Notes under the pieces: generated by a model
What the model saw: the letters and a program-made list of their open reading frames with translations, nothing else
Databases searched by the model: none
What the model was told of the DNA's origin: nothing
NCBI GenBank assembly: GCA_014191855.1
Contig: BJHF01000041.1
Span: 1-54,340, forward strand
Length of the DNA: 54,340 bases
Direction: 5' to 3'
DNA from: Deltaproteobacteria bacterium
Lineage (GTDB): Bacteria; Myxococcota_A; UBA796; SXON01
Position numbers and translations under genes: made by a program
Part shown: positions 8,643-16,939 of the stretch, one piece after another
Numbering within the stretch: the stretch's first letter is position 1
How the letters are laid out: every line of letters starts with the position of its first letter

Positions 8643-9620
8643 CTACGGCTTCGCCCATTCCTGGTGGTACGCGACAGTCGAGGCGCCTCCCTCGTTTACC
8701 TCCACCATCGCCAGCGTTGCCCGGGTGGGCTCAAGGATCAGGTAGCCGAATCCGTTGGACGACGCGAGGTATTTCGACGTGGGCTGAGGAGCGTTCACCC
8801 TTCGGAGATCCCCGCCGCCACCCGACACGATCTCCACGGGCGCCTTGCCATCGTCGAGCACCTCGAGGTTGTGATCGTGCCCGCACAGCCAGAAGTCCAC
8901 GCCTGCCTTGGCCAGCGCCGGCTCGGCCACGCGCATCATATCCGGACCGTCTCCATGGAGGCCTGAGCTGTGGATCGGGTGGTGGCCATACGCAACGCGC
9001 CACGGGGACCCGCCCACCGCGCCCGGCCCCTCCGTGTGTTCGCCGAGCCAGGCGAGCTGCTCCGCCGGGATGCTCCCCGCCTCCTCCTTGCCGGTGTCGA
9101 ACACATAGAAGTCTGCGACACCTTGCGTGAACGTGTACCAGGCAGCCGGCTGCTTCCACTTTTTGGATGTTTTGGCGTACGCAAATTCGGCTTCGATCTT
9201 TCCATAATGGTCGTGGTTTCCCAAAGCCACCCAGAACGGACCGTCGAACCCCTCCCAGAACGCCTCGAACTTCTCCTTGAACACGGGATCGTCGGCCGAC
9301 TGTGCGCCCTCGGGATATAGATTATCACCGAGATAGGCTACAAAATCGCACCGGTGCTCCTTGCACCACGCTTTCACCCCCTCCGCCGTACGCTTCTGGC
9401 CGGGGCCTCCCTTCCCGGTATCGCCGAGGAACACAAATGCGGTAGATGCGTTCACGTCGGCCGGCGGAATGAACGAGGGCGGCAGCAGCGGCGCGCCCTC
9501 GCTCGGCGGAACCGGCATGGAGGCGGCGACGGCGGGAGGCGGGGAGAGCACCTTCGAGGACTGGGGGAGGGCTGCACCGCCTTCCGTAGGACCACACGCG
9601 GCAAGCAACAGCCAGATCAT
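8643..9620 (-). CDS. Purple-acid-phosphatase-like metallophosphoesterase, probable lipoprotein
   Basis: Secreted phosphoesterase of the calcineurin-like fold, 325 aa from ATG 9620. The dimetal site is complete and of purple-acid-phosphatase style: GDTG (Asp67), GDNLY (Asp99 and Tyr102), GNHDH (Asn135, His136), GHHPIHSSG and CGHDHN. The N-terminus (WLLLAACG) has a lipobox Cys9, so the enzyme is probably anchored to a membrane, followed by a Pro-rich linker to about residue 55. A GTG nine bases upstream (9629) would add Met-Arg-Gly and give a more normal signal peptide. It lies 31 bases after der and is probably cotranscribed with it. The substrate is unknown. Confidence 0.82.
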   Translation of the reverse strand: MIWLLLAACGPTEGGAALPQSSKVLSPPPAVAASMPVPPSEGAPLLPPSFIPPADVNASTAFVFLGDTGKGGPGQKRTAEGVKAWCKEHRCDFVAYLGDNLYPEGAQSADDPVFKEKFEAFWEGFDGPFWVALGNHDHYGKIEAEFAYAKTSKKWKQPAAWYTFTQGVADFYVFDTGKEEAGSIPAEQLAWLGEHTEGPGAVGGSPWRVAYGHHPIHSSGLHGDGPDMMRVAEPALAKAGVDFWLCGHDHNLEVLDDGKAPVEIVSGGGGDLRRVNAPQPTSKYLASSNGFGYLILEPTRATLAMVEVNEGGASTVAYHQEWAKP

Positions 9621-9651
9621 GCCGCGCACGTAGCGCGTGGGCCGCGGATGG

Positions 9652-11229
9652 TCACTCGGAGGAGGGTGGGTCCACCGGATCATCGCTCGCGGAGTCGTCG
9701 CCGAAGGCAGGTTCATCCCCGAATTCCGCCACGTCGTCCAGCTCACCCTCGTCCTGATCCGTGTCGTCAAGATCGGTGTCGTCGATCACGTCGTCGTCCG
9801 CGTCATCGCCTTCGCCCACCACGTAGGGAACCAGGTCCATCCGCTCTGCGTCGATCTCCCCATCGTAGGGCACGATCGGCTGGCCCATCACGTCGGTACG
9901 CGCTTCACCGATGCGGCGGCGCCGCCGGTACTCGATGCGCAGGGGTGTGCCCCCGAAGCCGTACTCCTCGCGGAGGCGGTTCTTGAGGTACCGGTCGTAC
10001 GCTTCCACCACGCCTTCGGGGTTGTTGACGAAGATGCAGAAGGTGGGAGGGCGCACCCGCACTTGCGTCATGTACTGGTACTTGATCGGGTGGTGGTGCA
10101 GCTGCGGGGGGCTGTGCCCGGCGATGCACACGGCCAGGAAGTCGTTGAGCTTCGCGGTCGAGATCCGCGTGTTGAACGAGTCGTACACCTGCTTCGCGAG
10201 ATCGAGCAGCTTGGTGCAGCCTTTCCCGGTGAGGGCGGAAATGTAGAGAACGGGGGCGAAGGTGGCGTGGGGCAGCTTCCGCGAGAACTCGTCTTCGAGC
10301 ACGGCGACGTTTCGGTCTTCCGTTTCGCGCACGGCATCCCACTTGTTCACCAACATCGCGAGGCCCCGGCCGCGCTCCACCACGAGCCCGGTGAGGCGGG
10401 CGTCCTGCTCGGTAGGGCCCTCCACGCCGTCGAGGACCACGAACACGACGTGGCACCGCTCGATCGTGCGGAGCGCCGCCCCGACCGCGAGCTGCTCCAC
10501 CGCGTCGTCCACCCGGGCGCGCCGCCGGATCCCCGCCGTGTCGACCAGCCGGTAGCGCTGGCCCTCGTACTCCATCACCGAGTCCGTCGCATCCATCGTG
10601 GTGCCCGGCATGTCGTGCACCACGTGCCGGTCCTCCCCGAGCAAGCGGTTCATCAGCGTAGATTTCCCGACGTTGGGGCGCCCGAGCACCGCGATCCGGA
10701 TCTCGCCCTCGATCTCCACCTCGGGCTCGCGTTCCTTCGGGAAGCGCGCGATGACCGCGGTCATCAGCTCCCAGAGCCCACGCCCGTGCTCCGCTGAGAT
10801 GGGCACCACCTCGTCAAAACCGAGCGCCCAGAACTCCCCGGCCAGATCGTCGTGCATCGGCTCGTCGCACTTGTTCACCGCGACGATGACCGGCTTGCCA
10901 GACATGCGGATGAGCTGCGCCGTCGCTTCGTCTGGCGGCGTGATGCCCGACTGGGCATCCATCAACAGGATCACGACGTCGGCTTCTTGCACCGCCGTTT
11001 CCGACTGCGCCCGCATCGAAGCGAACAGCGCATCCCCGGGCTCCGGCTCAAAACCGCCGGTGTCCACCAGCATGAACTCATGCTCAAGCCAGGCCGCAGG
11101 ACTGTAGTTCCGATCTCGTGTGACCCCGGGGCGGTCGTGGACCAGCGCCTTCTTCTCGCCAAGCAGGCGATTGAACAGGGTGGACTTACCGACATTGGGA
11201 CGACCGACGATGGCGACGACTGGGAGCAC
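9652..11229 (-). CDS. der: Der (EngA), ribosome-assembly GTPase with two G domains
   Basis: Essential GTPase for maturation of the 50S subunit. The 525-aa protein has two tandem Era-like G domains, each with GRPNVGKST (near residues 9 and 180), the G3 motifs DTGG and DTAG, and NKCD/NKWD, followed by the KH-like domain ending around RIEYRRRR. It starts with GTG at 11229. The C-terminus carries an extra tail of roughly 85 residues, very rich in Asp and Glu, making the protein longer than the 436-490 aa seen in Bacillus subtilis and E. coli. The phosphatase gene follows after 31 bases. Confidence 0.95.
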   Translation of the reverse strand: MLPVVAIVGRPNVGKSTLFNRLLGEKKALVHDRPGVTRDRNYSPAAWLEHEFMLVDTGGFEPEPGDALFASMRAQSETAVQEADVVILLMDAQSGITPPDEATAQLIRMSGKPVIVAVNKCDEPMHDDLAGEFWALGFDEVVPISAEHGRGLWELMTAVIARFPKEREPEVEIEGEIRIAVLGRPNVGKSTLMNRLLGEDRHVVHDMPGTTMDATDSVMEYEGQRYRLVDTAGIRRRARVDDAVEQLAVGAALRTIERCHVVFVVLDGVEGPTEQDARLTGLVVERGRGLAMLVNKWDAVRETEDRNVAVLEDEFSRKLPHATFAPVLYISALTGKGCTKLLDLAKQVYDSFNTRISTAKLNDFLAVCIAGHSPPQLHHHPIKYQYMTQVRVRPPTFCIFVNNPEGVVEAYDRYLKNRLREEYGFGGTPLRIEYRRRRRIGEARTDVMGQPIVPYDGEIDAERMDLVPYVVGEGDDADDDVIDDTDLDDTDQDEGELDDVAEFGDEPAFGDDSASDDPVDPPSSE

Positions 11230-11316
11230 GGGCGGCGGCTAACCCGTTGCGCCCCCGTTCACGTTGAACAGCGGACCATTCCCGGCTAATCGTAACGGTA
11301 ACAACCGAGAACCTCC

Positions 11317-11931
11317 ATGATCTTCGTCGCCTTGTTCGCCTGCGCTCCCGATGCCATCGACTCCGCCGACTCCGCGACCGACTCCGCGACCGACAGCGCG
11401 GCCGACACGGCCACCGACACCGGGGACTCCGCCGACACCGGCGCTGTGGCCACCCACTACTTCGGCGAGAGTCAGGGTCAAACGCCGGACGGAAGCTACG
11501 TGGCCGAGCCTGAGGCGATCCTCTTCATCCGCACGCTCGACCCGGTCGCCTCTACGATCACCGAGGAAGTTTGGGTGGAAGGCCGCCCGAAGTGGACGCA
11601 CTACCTGCTTGTTCACGAGGTTGACGCCGCCGCCGGCACCTTCACCTCGGAGTGGGTAACCGCGGATGGCACGCTGGATGTCGTGGGGGGCTACGACGCG
11701 GGCGAGGCCTGGGCGTGGACGGCCTGGCACAGCACCTCGACCTACCGGGACGGTACGTACGCCGGCACGGTCGTCACCTCGCAGGACAGCGTCGACGGCG
11801 CCGGTGTCGCCACCGCGCACAAAGACGTTTACGACGGCGACGGCACGCACTCCTGGCAGATCGTGGAGGTGATCACGCCGACCACCGAGGCTGAATTTAC
11901 CGCTGCGCTCGCCGAGATCAAGTGGGAGTAG
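11317..11931 (+). CDS. Small secreted lipoprotein with Asp/Ser/Ala/Thr-rich linker, unknown function
   Basis: No family recognised. The 204-aa protein starts MIFVALFAC; a stop codon at 11299-11301 in the same frame rules out a longer N-terminus, so this eight-residue uncharged leader before lipobox Cys9 is real if the start is used. Residues 14-42 are a D/S/A/T repeat (DSADSATDSA and relatives) of the kind used as a surface linker in myxobacterial lipoproteins. The remaining 160 residues look like a compact beta-rich domain with many Trp, Thr and Asp. The gene is divergent from der and overlaps the convergent nth gene by 14 bases at their 3' ends. Confidence 0.65.
   Translation: MIFVALFACAPDAIDSADSATDSATDSAADTATDTGDSADTGAVATHYFGESQGQTPDGSYVAEPEAILFIRTLDPVASTITEEVWVEGRPKWTHYLLVHEVDAAAGTFTSEWVTADGTLDVVGGYDAGEAWAWTAWHSTSTYRDGTYAGTVVTSQDSVDGAGVATAHKDVYDGDGTHSWQIVEVITPTTEAEFTAALAEIKWE
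11356..11442 (+). repeat. Degenerate Asp-Ser/Thr-Ala coding repeat
   Basis: GAC-TCC-GCC-like units repeated about nine times encode the acidic hydroxyl-rich linker of the small lipoprotein. Such tracts are prone to slippage and length variation. Confidence 0.6.
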
Positions 11932-12574
11932 GCGCCTCTGGCGTCCACGGGCACAACGCCCGTAGCTGACACGCCCCGCATTTGGGGGCGCGCGCCGTGC
12001 AGTGGTAGCGGCCGAACAACACGACCCGATGGCCAAACGCTGGCCATTCATCGCGGGGAAGCGCACGCATCAAGACCGCCTCGACCTTCTCGGGGGTCTT
12101 CTCCCGGTGCCATCCCCAGCGCGTCGTGACGCGAAACACATGGGTGTCCACCGTCACCCCGCTGGAGATGCCGAACGCCGTGCCGAGCACAACGTTCGCG
12201 GTTTTGCGGGCGGCACCCGGGAACTTGACGATCTCCTCCAGAACGGGCGGCACCTCCCCGCCGTGCTGCGCGACGAGCAGCTTCGCCGTCGCGATCGCGT
12301 TCTTCGCCTTCTGCCGGAAGAAGCCGGTGGGCCGGAGCACCGCTTCCACCTCTGCTGGGTCGGCCGCTGCCAACGAAGCTGCGTCGGGCCAGCGCCGAAA
12401 AAGCTCCGGGGTCACCTTGTTGACCATCACATCTGTGGACTGCGCGGAGAGCTGCGTTGCGATGAGCAGCTCGAATGGGTTGCGAAAGTCGAGCTCACAC
12501 TTGGGGTCGGGCACCATCCGCCGAAGCGCGTCGAGCCACGGGCCCACATCGGCCGGCGGACTCGCCGACCTCAC
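11918..12574 (-). CDS. nth: Endonuclease III (DNA glycosylase/AP lyase)
   Basis: Base-excision repair enzyme that removes oxidised pyrimidines. From GTG 12574 it is 218 aa, close to E. coli Nth (211). The helix-hairpin-helix carries the catalytic Lys in ARKTANVVL and the catalytic Asp lies in VDTHVFRV. The 4Fe-4S cluster is intact with C-X6-C-X2-C-X5-C spacing at the C-terminus. The hairpin reads FPGAAR where LPGVGR is usual. The GTG overlaps the TGA of the upstream secreted-protein gene (GTGA); an earlier in-frame start at 12646 would overlap that gene by 76 bases and adds a non-conserved Arg-rich leader, so it is rejected. Confidence 0.9.
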   Translation of the reverse strand: MRSASPPADVGPWLDALRRMVPDPKCELDFRNPFELLIATQLSAQSTDVMVNKVTPELFRRWPDAASLAAADPAEVEAVLRPTGFFRQKAKNAIATAKLLVAQHGGEVPPVLEEIVKFPGAARKTANVVLGTAFGISSGVTVDTHVFRVTTRWGWHREKTPEKVEAVLMRALPRDEWPAFGHRVVLFGRYHCTARAPKCGACQLRALCPWTPEAPTPT

Positions 12575-13665
12575 CGCCGGCGCCGCACGACGAGCGCGAG
12601 GCCCATGAGTGCGAGCCCCACGCCACCAGCCGAACCGCTGTCGCACCCGCAGTCCGCATCGCCCCCCCCGTCGCCGTTGCCGTTCGCGGAGTCGGCCGTG
12701 TCCCCCGAGTCCCCAGCCGCTTCCTCACAGGCGCCGGGGGCCGGGATGAACCCGTCGCAATCGTGGTCCAGGCTGTCGCATTCGTCGGTGAGGGCGCCCG
12801 GGTAGGTGGTCGCGTCCCCATCGTCGCAGTCGTCTCCGCCAGCGCCCTCCACCTGGTGGGTGTCTCCGTCCGCGTCGAAGTCGTCATTGCCGGCGCAGTC
12901 GGAGTCTTCCCCGTCGTACCAGATATCTTCCGCGCCCGGGTGCACCGAGGCGTCGCGATCGTCGCAGTCGTCGTCCACCAGTACGCCATCGCCGTCCGCA
13001 TCGAAGTCGCCATCCCCAGAGCAATCCTGGTCCACCCCGTCGTAGAACACTTCGTCCGCGCCAGGGCTGATCTCCGGGTCGTCCGGTGCGCAGTCTTCGT
13101 CGTCCGACCATCCGTCGTTGTCCGCGTCGAGCCCCCCCTCCTCGAAGGCGAAGTCCAGGATGTTCACATCTCCCGTGCCCGCGATCACCGTCACGCCAAT
13201 GTCCCCATCCACGCCGTTCGCCAGGCAATCCGTCGGCGCGTTGTACGCCTCAACGCCATCGATCCACACCCGCGTGGTCGTGCGATCCACCACGAAGGAG
13301 AGCTCCGGATCGGTGCCCGAATCTTCGCCGTCGACCACCTGCACCTCGCCGCTCACATCGCTGCCGATCCAAACATCGCCGTGCCCCGCGTAGATCGCGC
13401 ACCATTCCCCATCCGAGCTGAACGCCCACACCACGCCGCCGATCCCCTCCCCGGTGGTGTGCATCACGAAGCTCACGGTTTCGGAGAGGGTTTTGTGGTT
13501 CGCCACCGTCAGCGTGCCAGGGCCGGCCGCCGTTTGTGAGCCGCTCAGCGCGCCCTCCGCCTCGCGCCAGTCGCCGTTCTCCACGCGCCAAGGTGGCATG
13601 GCACCATCCTCGAAGTCGTCTTCAATCGGAGTCGCCGCAAACGCCAAGGGGAGGAGGAGGATCAT
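12571..13665 (-). CDS. Secreted protein with MopE-type metal-binding repeats and MYXO-CTERM-like tail
   Basis: 364-aa exported protein of unknown role. It begins MILLLPLAFAAT; a stop lies two codons upstream in frame, so the short uncharged signal peptide is certain for this frame. Residues about 15-180 resemble a concanavalin/LamG-like sandwich (DDFEDG, WRVENGDW). Three to four Asp/Cys repeats of the MopE putative metal-binding type follow (DDCDDRDASVHPGAED and relatives). The tail has CGCDSG, a hydrophobic helix and a final RRRR, as in MYXO-CTERM sorting signals. This suggests surface anchoring with calcium or copper binding, which is an inference. It is translationally coupled to nth, an odd pairing. 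Confidence 0.8.
   Translation of the reverse strand: MILLLPLAFAATPIEDDFEDGAMPPWRVENGDWREAEGALSGSQTAAGPGTLTVANHKTLSETVSFVMHTTGEGIGGVVWAFSSDGEWCAIYAGHGDVWIGSDVSGEVQVVDGEDSGTDPELSFVVDRTTTRVWIDGVEAYNAPTDCLANGVDGDIGVTVIAGTGDVNILDFAFEEGGLDADNDGWSDDEDCAPDDPEISPGADEVFYDGVDQDCSGDGDFDADGDGVLVDDDCDDRDASVHPGAEDIWYDGEDSDCAGNDDFDADGDTHQVEGAGGDDCDDGDATTYPGALTDECDSLDHDCDGFIPAPGACEEAAGDSGDTADSANGNGDGGGDADCGCDSGSAGGVGLALMGLALVVRRRR
12755..13132 (-). repeat. MopE-type Asp/Cys coding repeats
   Basis: Repeated units of about 36-40 codons encode DxDGDG- and DDCDD-type loops, each ending in a Cys, in the secreted protein. Confidence 0.65.
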
Positions 13666-13718
13666 GCATCACGCCGGAGTGGCGCCAGTGTACCCGCATC
13701 AAGCACGACGCGCCGCCG

Positions 13719-13747
13719 TTGACGGAGCCACGCCCCCGGCGTACCCT
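13719..13747 (+). promoter_or_regulatory. Candidate sigma-70 promoter for the outer-membrane protein gene
   Basis: TTGACG at 13719-13724, a 17-base spacer, then TACCCT at 13742-13747, ending 24 bases before the ATG at 13772. The -35 matches consensus at 5 of 6 positions and the -10 at 3 of 6. The site lies in the divergent spacer. Confidence 0.4.
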
Positions 13748-13771
13748 GCCCGTCCGGAGTTCCGCGGAAAC

Positions 13772-14833
13772 ATGCTCCTCGCCCTCGCCGTCGCCCAGGC
13801 GGCCACTGTTACGGACCTGCCCCCGTTCCTCCGCGGCGACGTCACCGTCTCCTACACGTTCGATCGGCTCCAGGGCTCCCTCAACCAGCACGGCGCCCTG
13901 CCGATCGACGATGCTGAGGTCGGCAAACGCGACATCAACGCCCACGTCATGCACTACGGCGCCGCTTTTGGCGTTGCCCCCGGCGCCGCCGTCTACGTCG
14001 ACATTCCCCACACGATCTACCAGTCGGTCGAGGTGTCGGAGTGGTCGAAGATGGTGTACGACCCGGGGTCCGAAACGGGGAGCTACCTGGGCACGGCCAC
14101 GGCCGAAGATGCAACCCTGTCGCGCGGGAACGGGCTGCAGGGGGTGTGGAGCGGCGCCAAGGGCACGCCCTTCTCGCAGTCCTTCACCGGGCGGCGCAAC
14201 CGGGTAACGTGGCTGCTTGAAGGCGCGGTTCGTACCCCCAGCGACGCGAGCTGGTTTGAGATCGCGGAGCCCTCCACCACCGGGGGGATCGGCACGCGGG
14301 GCGCGGGGGCCGGCGGCGTCGGCCTGCGCGTTTCCTCCACTGCTTCGATGACGGAAGGGAAAACCGAGCCCTACATCCGGCTCGCGTACGAAGACAACCT
14401 GCCCACCACCATCGACATCCTGGCGGACGATGGCACGCCCTTGTGGCTGAACTGCGAGATCGACCCCGCGAACAAGGTGGATGCGGCGATTGGCGCCGAG
14501 TTCGTGCTTGGCCAGAACGATTCCAGCGGATCTCGCTCGGCGTTCGATCTGCATGTGAGCACCGCCTGGGAGAGCTACCAGGATGTTCCCACCGGAACCG
14601 AGCTCCCCGCCGTGCTCCTCCCCGAAGCGGGGCTCTCTCAGCGCGCCGAGAGCTTGGAGCTCGGCGGGGGCATCGGGCTCGACCTCCGCTTCATGAAGTA
14701 CCTGTCGCTCAGCCTCTTCGGCGATGCGCGGTACCACCTGCCGCAGCGCATCGAGAGCCCGTACCCGGTGTACACGGGCGGAGACACGGTGCACATCGTG
14801 GCGGGGACGCAGCTGCAGATCCGGGTGCGCTGA
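13772..14833 (+). CDS. Predicted outer-membrane beta-barrel protein, unknown function
   Basis: 353 aa from ATG 13772, chosen because it begins the hydrophobic leader MLLALAVAQAA; the frame is open further upstream but without a signal-like N-terminus. The body alternates polar and hydrophobic residues, is rich in Gly, Tyr and aromatic ends, and closes in an amphipathic strand (TQLQIRVR), as expected for a porin- or transporter-like barrel. No family was identified. Its neighbour on the other strand is the MopE-repeat protein, and a candidate promoter lies between them. Confidence 0.6.
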   Translation: MLLALAVAQAATVTDLPPFLRGDVTVSYTFDRLQGSLNQHGALPIDDAEVGKRDINAHVMHYGAAFGVAPGAAVYVDIPHTIYQSVEVSEWSKMVYDPGSETGSYLGTATAEDATLSRGNGLQGVWSGAKGTPFSQSFTGRRNRVTWLLEGAVRTPSDASWFEIAEPSTTGGIGTRGAGAGGVGLRVSSTASMTEGKTEPYIRLAYEDNLPTTIDILADDGTPLWLNCEIDPANKVDAAIGAEFVLGQNDSSGSRSAFDLHVSTAWESYQDVPTGTELPAVLLPEAGLSQRAESLELGGGIGLDLRFMKYLSLSLFGDARYHLPQRIESPYPVYTGGDTVHIVAGTQLQIRVR

Positions 14834-14849
14834 AGCGCTCGCTGCGCTC

Positions 14850-15185
14850 TCACCCGTCGAACGCGTCGTCGATCCAGTCGATCACCCCTTGGTGATCCAC
14901 GAGCGCGACCATGAAGCACACCTCGCGCTCGGGCTCGCCACGCGCGGTGAGCCAGAGCCGCGCCGCGCGCCGTAGCCGGGTGCGTTTGCTGGCGGTGACC
15001 GCTTCGTCGGCCAGCGGGTCGTCCCGCTCCCGGAGCTTCACCTCGACGAAACGCAGCCGCCCAGCGCGCTCAACAACCGCATCCAGCTCGCCGCCGCCAC
15101 CGCGCCAGTTCGTGGCGTGCAACGACCATCCGAGCGTTTGAAGCTCGGCCACGACGCGAGCCTCTGCAGCGGCGCCACGCAGCAA
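14850..15185 (-). CDS. yraN: YraN/UPF0102 family endonuclease-like protein
   Basis: 111-aa member of the UPF0102 family, a restriction-endonuclease-like fold of unsettled role. It shows the family core GGGGELD and FVEVKLR, equivalent to the D-ExK nuclease motif, and the C-terminal DAF. No ATG or GTG lies in the conserved N-terminal region; TTG at 15185 is the first usable codon after the rplS stop at 15208, giving a normal length. It is the last gene of the rbfA-truB-rplS-yraN run and converges on the outer-membrane protein gene with 16 bases between stops. Confidence 0.82.
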   Translation of the reverse strand: MLRGAAAEARVVAELQTLGWSLHATNWRGGGGELDAVVERAGRLRFVEVKLRERDDPLADEAVTASKRTRLRRAARLWLTARGEPEREVCFMVALVDHQGVIDWIDDAFDG

Positions 15186-15207
15186 TCGCGCGCGGCGCTC
15201 GTCCGCA

Positions 15208-15561
15208 TCAGGACTGATGGAACGCGCCTTCCTTCAGGCGGGCGCTCTTGCCCGAGCGCTGGCGCAGGTAGTAGAGCTTCGCGCGGCGAACGGTGTGGCG
15301 CGTCTTCACCTCGATCTTCTCGACCGAGGGGGCGAAGACCGGGAACACACGCTCGACGCCAACGCCGAAGCTGTTCTTGCGAACGGTGATGGTGGTGCGC
15401 GGCCCACCCTGCTTGATGGCGATGATGCAGCCTTCAAACACCTGGATACGGCTCTTTTCCCCGTCGGTGATCTTGACGTGGACTCGCACATCGTCGCCCA
15501 CGTGGGCGCCGAAGGTGCGGCCGTTGAGGAGTTCCTGCTCGAGGGCGGAGACGGTCAGCAT
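15208..15561 (-). CDS. rplS: 50S ribosomal protein L19
   Basis: 117 aa, near the E. coli length (115). The family core is clear: [38 protein letters not shown] and RRAKLYYLR. In many bacteria rplS follows rpsP-rimM-trmD; here it follows truB by 46 bases, so the usual operon is broken up. Confidence 0.97.
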   Translation of the reverse strand: MLTVSALEQELLNGRTFGAHVGDDVRVHVKITDGEKSRIQVFEGCIIAIKQGGPRTTITVRKNSFGVGVERVFPVFAPSVEKIEVKTRHTVRRAKLYYLRQRSGKSARLKEGAFHQS

Positions 15562-15607
15562 AGGGTTCTCGGAAAGCAGCGCCGTCTATCCGAAGGGCCC
15601 TGCTTCG

Positions 15608-16573
15608 TCAAGCCTGCCCGCCCGCCTCGCGGGCCAACACCACCGCCTTTTGCGCGCCGGGCGGCACGACACCCACGACCTCGCTGCCTTCGAGGAGCCA
15701 GAGCGACTGCGACTTCCCGCGCGCGCGCGCCGGGGGCACGCCCGTTTGCACGAAGCGCCGGGCCTCGATCGGCGACAACGACATCGTCGGCAGGTGGCCG
15801 AGCACTGCGCCCGCCGTGAGGAGAAAGGGTTGTAGACCCCCGAGGATCGAGGCGCGGTCTCGCCACTGGACCCGATCCTCGCGACGCGTAGGCCGCAGCA
15901 CGTTCACCCACTCCGGCGAGCCGGCCACGATGGTCGCGAGCCGCGAAAGCGACACCGCGTGCTCCAGCGTAAACGCGCCGCTCGCATCCCGCCGCAGCTC
16001 CGCCAGGTGGGCCACGGTGCCCAGCGCCTCCCCCACCTCCTCCGCGATCACCCGGGCGTACGTGCCACGCGAGCACCGGATGCGAACGCGCACCCGCTCG
16101 GGCGTGAACTCGACCAACTCCATGCCGTGGATGCGGATCGGCCGCGACTTCGCCTCCACCTCCTCCCCCGCCCGCGCATAGGCGTACAGCGGCCGGCCTT
16201 GCACCTTCACCGCGGAGTACTTGGGGGGCACCTGCTGCCGCTCGCCTACGAAGCTGGCGAGCACCGCCTCCAGCTCCTTCAGCTTGAACGCCGGTACTGG
16301 GGCCTCACGCACCACCTGGCCGGTGGGATCACCGGTGTCGGTTTGCGAGCCGAGCTGAATGCCGGCGTCGTACACCTTTACGCTCTCGTCCAGATACGAG
16401 ATCAGCCGGGTGGCGCCGCCGAGCGCCAACGGCAGAACGCCGGTGGCGAACGGGTCGAGCGTGCCGGTGTGCCCGACCTTTTTGAGCCCGGTGACCGCGC
16501 GAACGATGGCCACGACGTCGTGAGAGGTGACGCCCGGTGGTTTGTCGACCACCAGAAAACCATCCATGATCAC
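15608..16573 (-). CDS. truB: tRNA pseudouridine-55 synthase
   Basis: Makes pseudouridine 55 in the T-loop of tRNAs. The 321-aa protein begins GFLVVDKPPGVTSHD and carries the catalytic Asp in GHTGTLDPFATGVLP; PPKYSAVKVQGRPLYAYAR and RCSRGTYAR are further family motifs. GTG 16573 overlaps the rbfA TGA as GTGA; an ATG two codons later (16567) is an equally possible start. Confidence 0.96.
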   Translation of the reverse strand: MIMDGFLVVDKPPGVTSHDVVAIVRAVTGLKKVGHTGTLDPFATGVLPLALGGATRLISYLDESVKVYDAGIQLGSQTDTGDPTGQVVREAPVPAFKLKELEAVLASFVGERQQVPPKYSAVKVQGRPLYAYARAGEEVEAKSRPIRIHGMELVEFTPERVRVRIRCSRGTYARVIAEEVGEALGTVAHLAELRRDASGAFTLEHAVSLSRLATIVAGSPEWVNVLRPTRREDRVQWRDRASILGGLQPFLLTAGAVLGHLPTMSLSPIEARRFVQTGVPPARARGKSQSLWLLEGSEVVGVVPPGAQKAVVLAREAGGQA

Positions 16574-16929
16574 GAGTCGTCCTCAACCGGCTTCGGGAGG
16601 CTCGCGAACAGGTCGTCCATCCGCGCGGCGTATTCGACGTTGCGATCGAGCTCGAACCGCAGCTCCGGCGAATGCCGGATTCCGAGCGATCGACCGACGG
16701 GACCGCGGAGGTACGGCGCCACGGTCTTCAGACCCTCGGCGATGGCGACACGATCGCCGATGCCGCCGAAGGGCAACCAGCGGATCGTGGCGCACGTGAG
16801 ATCATCGTTCACCGTGACGCCGATGACGCTCACGTTTCCCACACGTTCATCGGGGACACCCTCCCGCAACAAACGGGTGATCTCTTCCTGAACTCGATTC
16901 GCAATACGATCCGCGCGACGACCGGCCAT
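16570..16929 (-). CDS. rbfA: Ribosome-binding factor A
   Basis: KH-type 30S maturation and cold-adaptation factor, 119 aa from ATG 16929. The start was chosen because the family N-terminus (RRADRIANRVQEEITRLL) begins there. The type II KH fold is seen in VSVIGVTVNDDL, AIAEGLKTVAPYLRGPVG and RHSPELRFELD. It is followed by truB with a GTGA overlap, the standard rbfA-truB pairing, but infB is absent upstream. Confidence 0.93.
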   Translation of the reverse strand: MAGRRADRIANRVQEEITRLLREGVPDERVGNVSVIGVTVNDDLTCATIRWLPFGGIGDRVAIAEGLKTVAPYLRGPVGRSLGIRHSPELRFELDRNVEYAARMDDLFASLPKPVEDDS

Positions 16930-16939
16930 GGCCGGGGCG

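Noticed and set aside
8619..8650. Terminator between oleD and the phosphatase gene
   Set aside because: Only eight bases separate the stops, and no stem with a T-run was found.
12574..12646. Longer N-terminus for endonuclease III
   Set aside because: It would overlap the preceding gene by 76 bases and adds an Arg-rich non-conserved leader; the GTGA overlap gives the family length.
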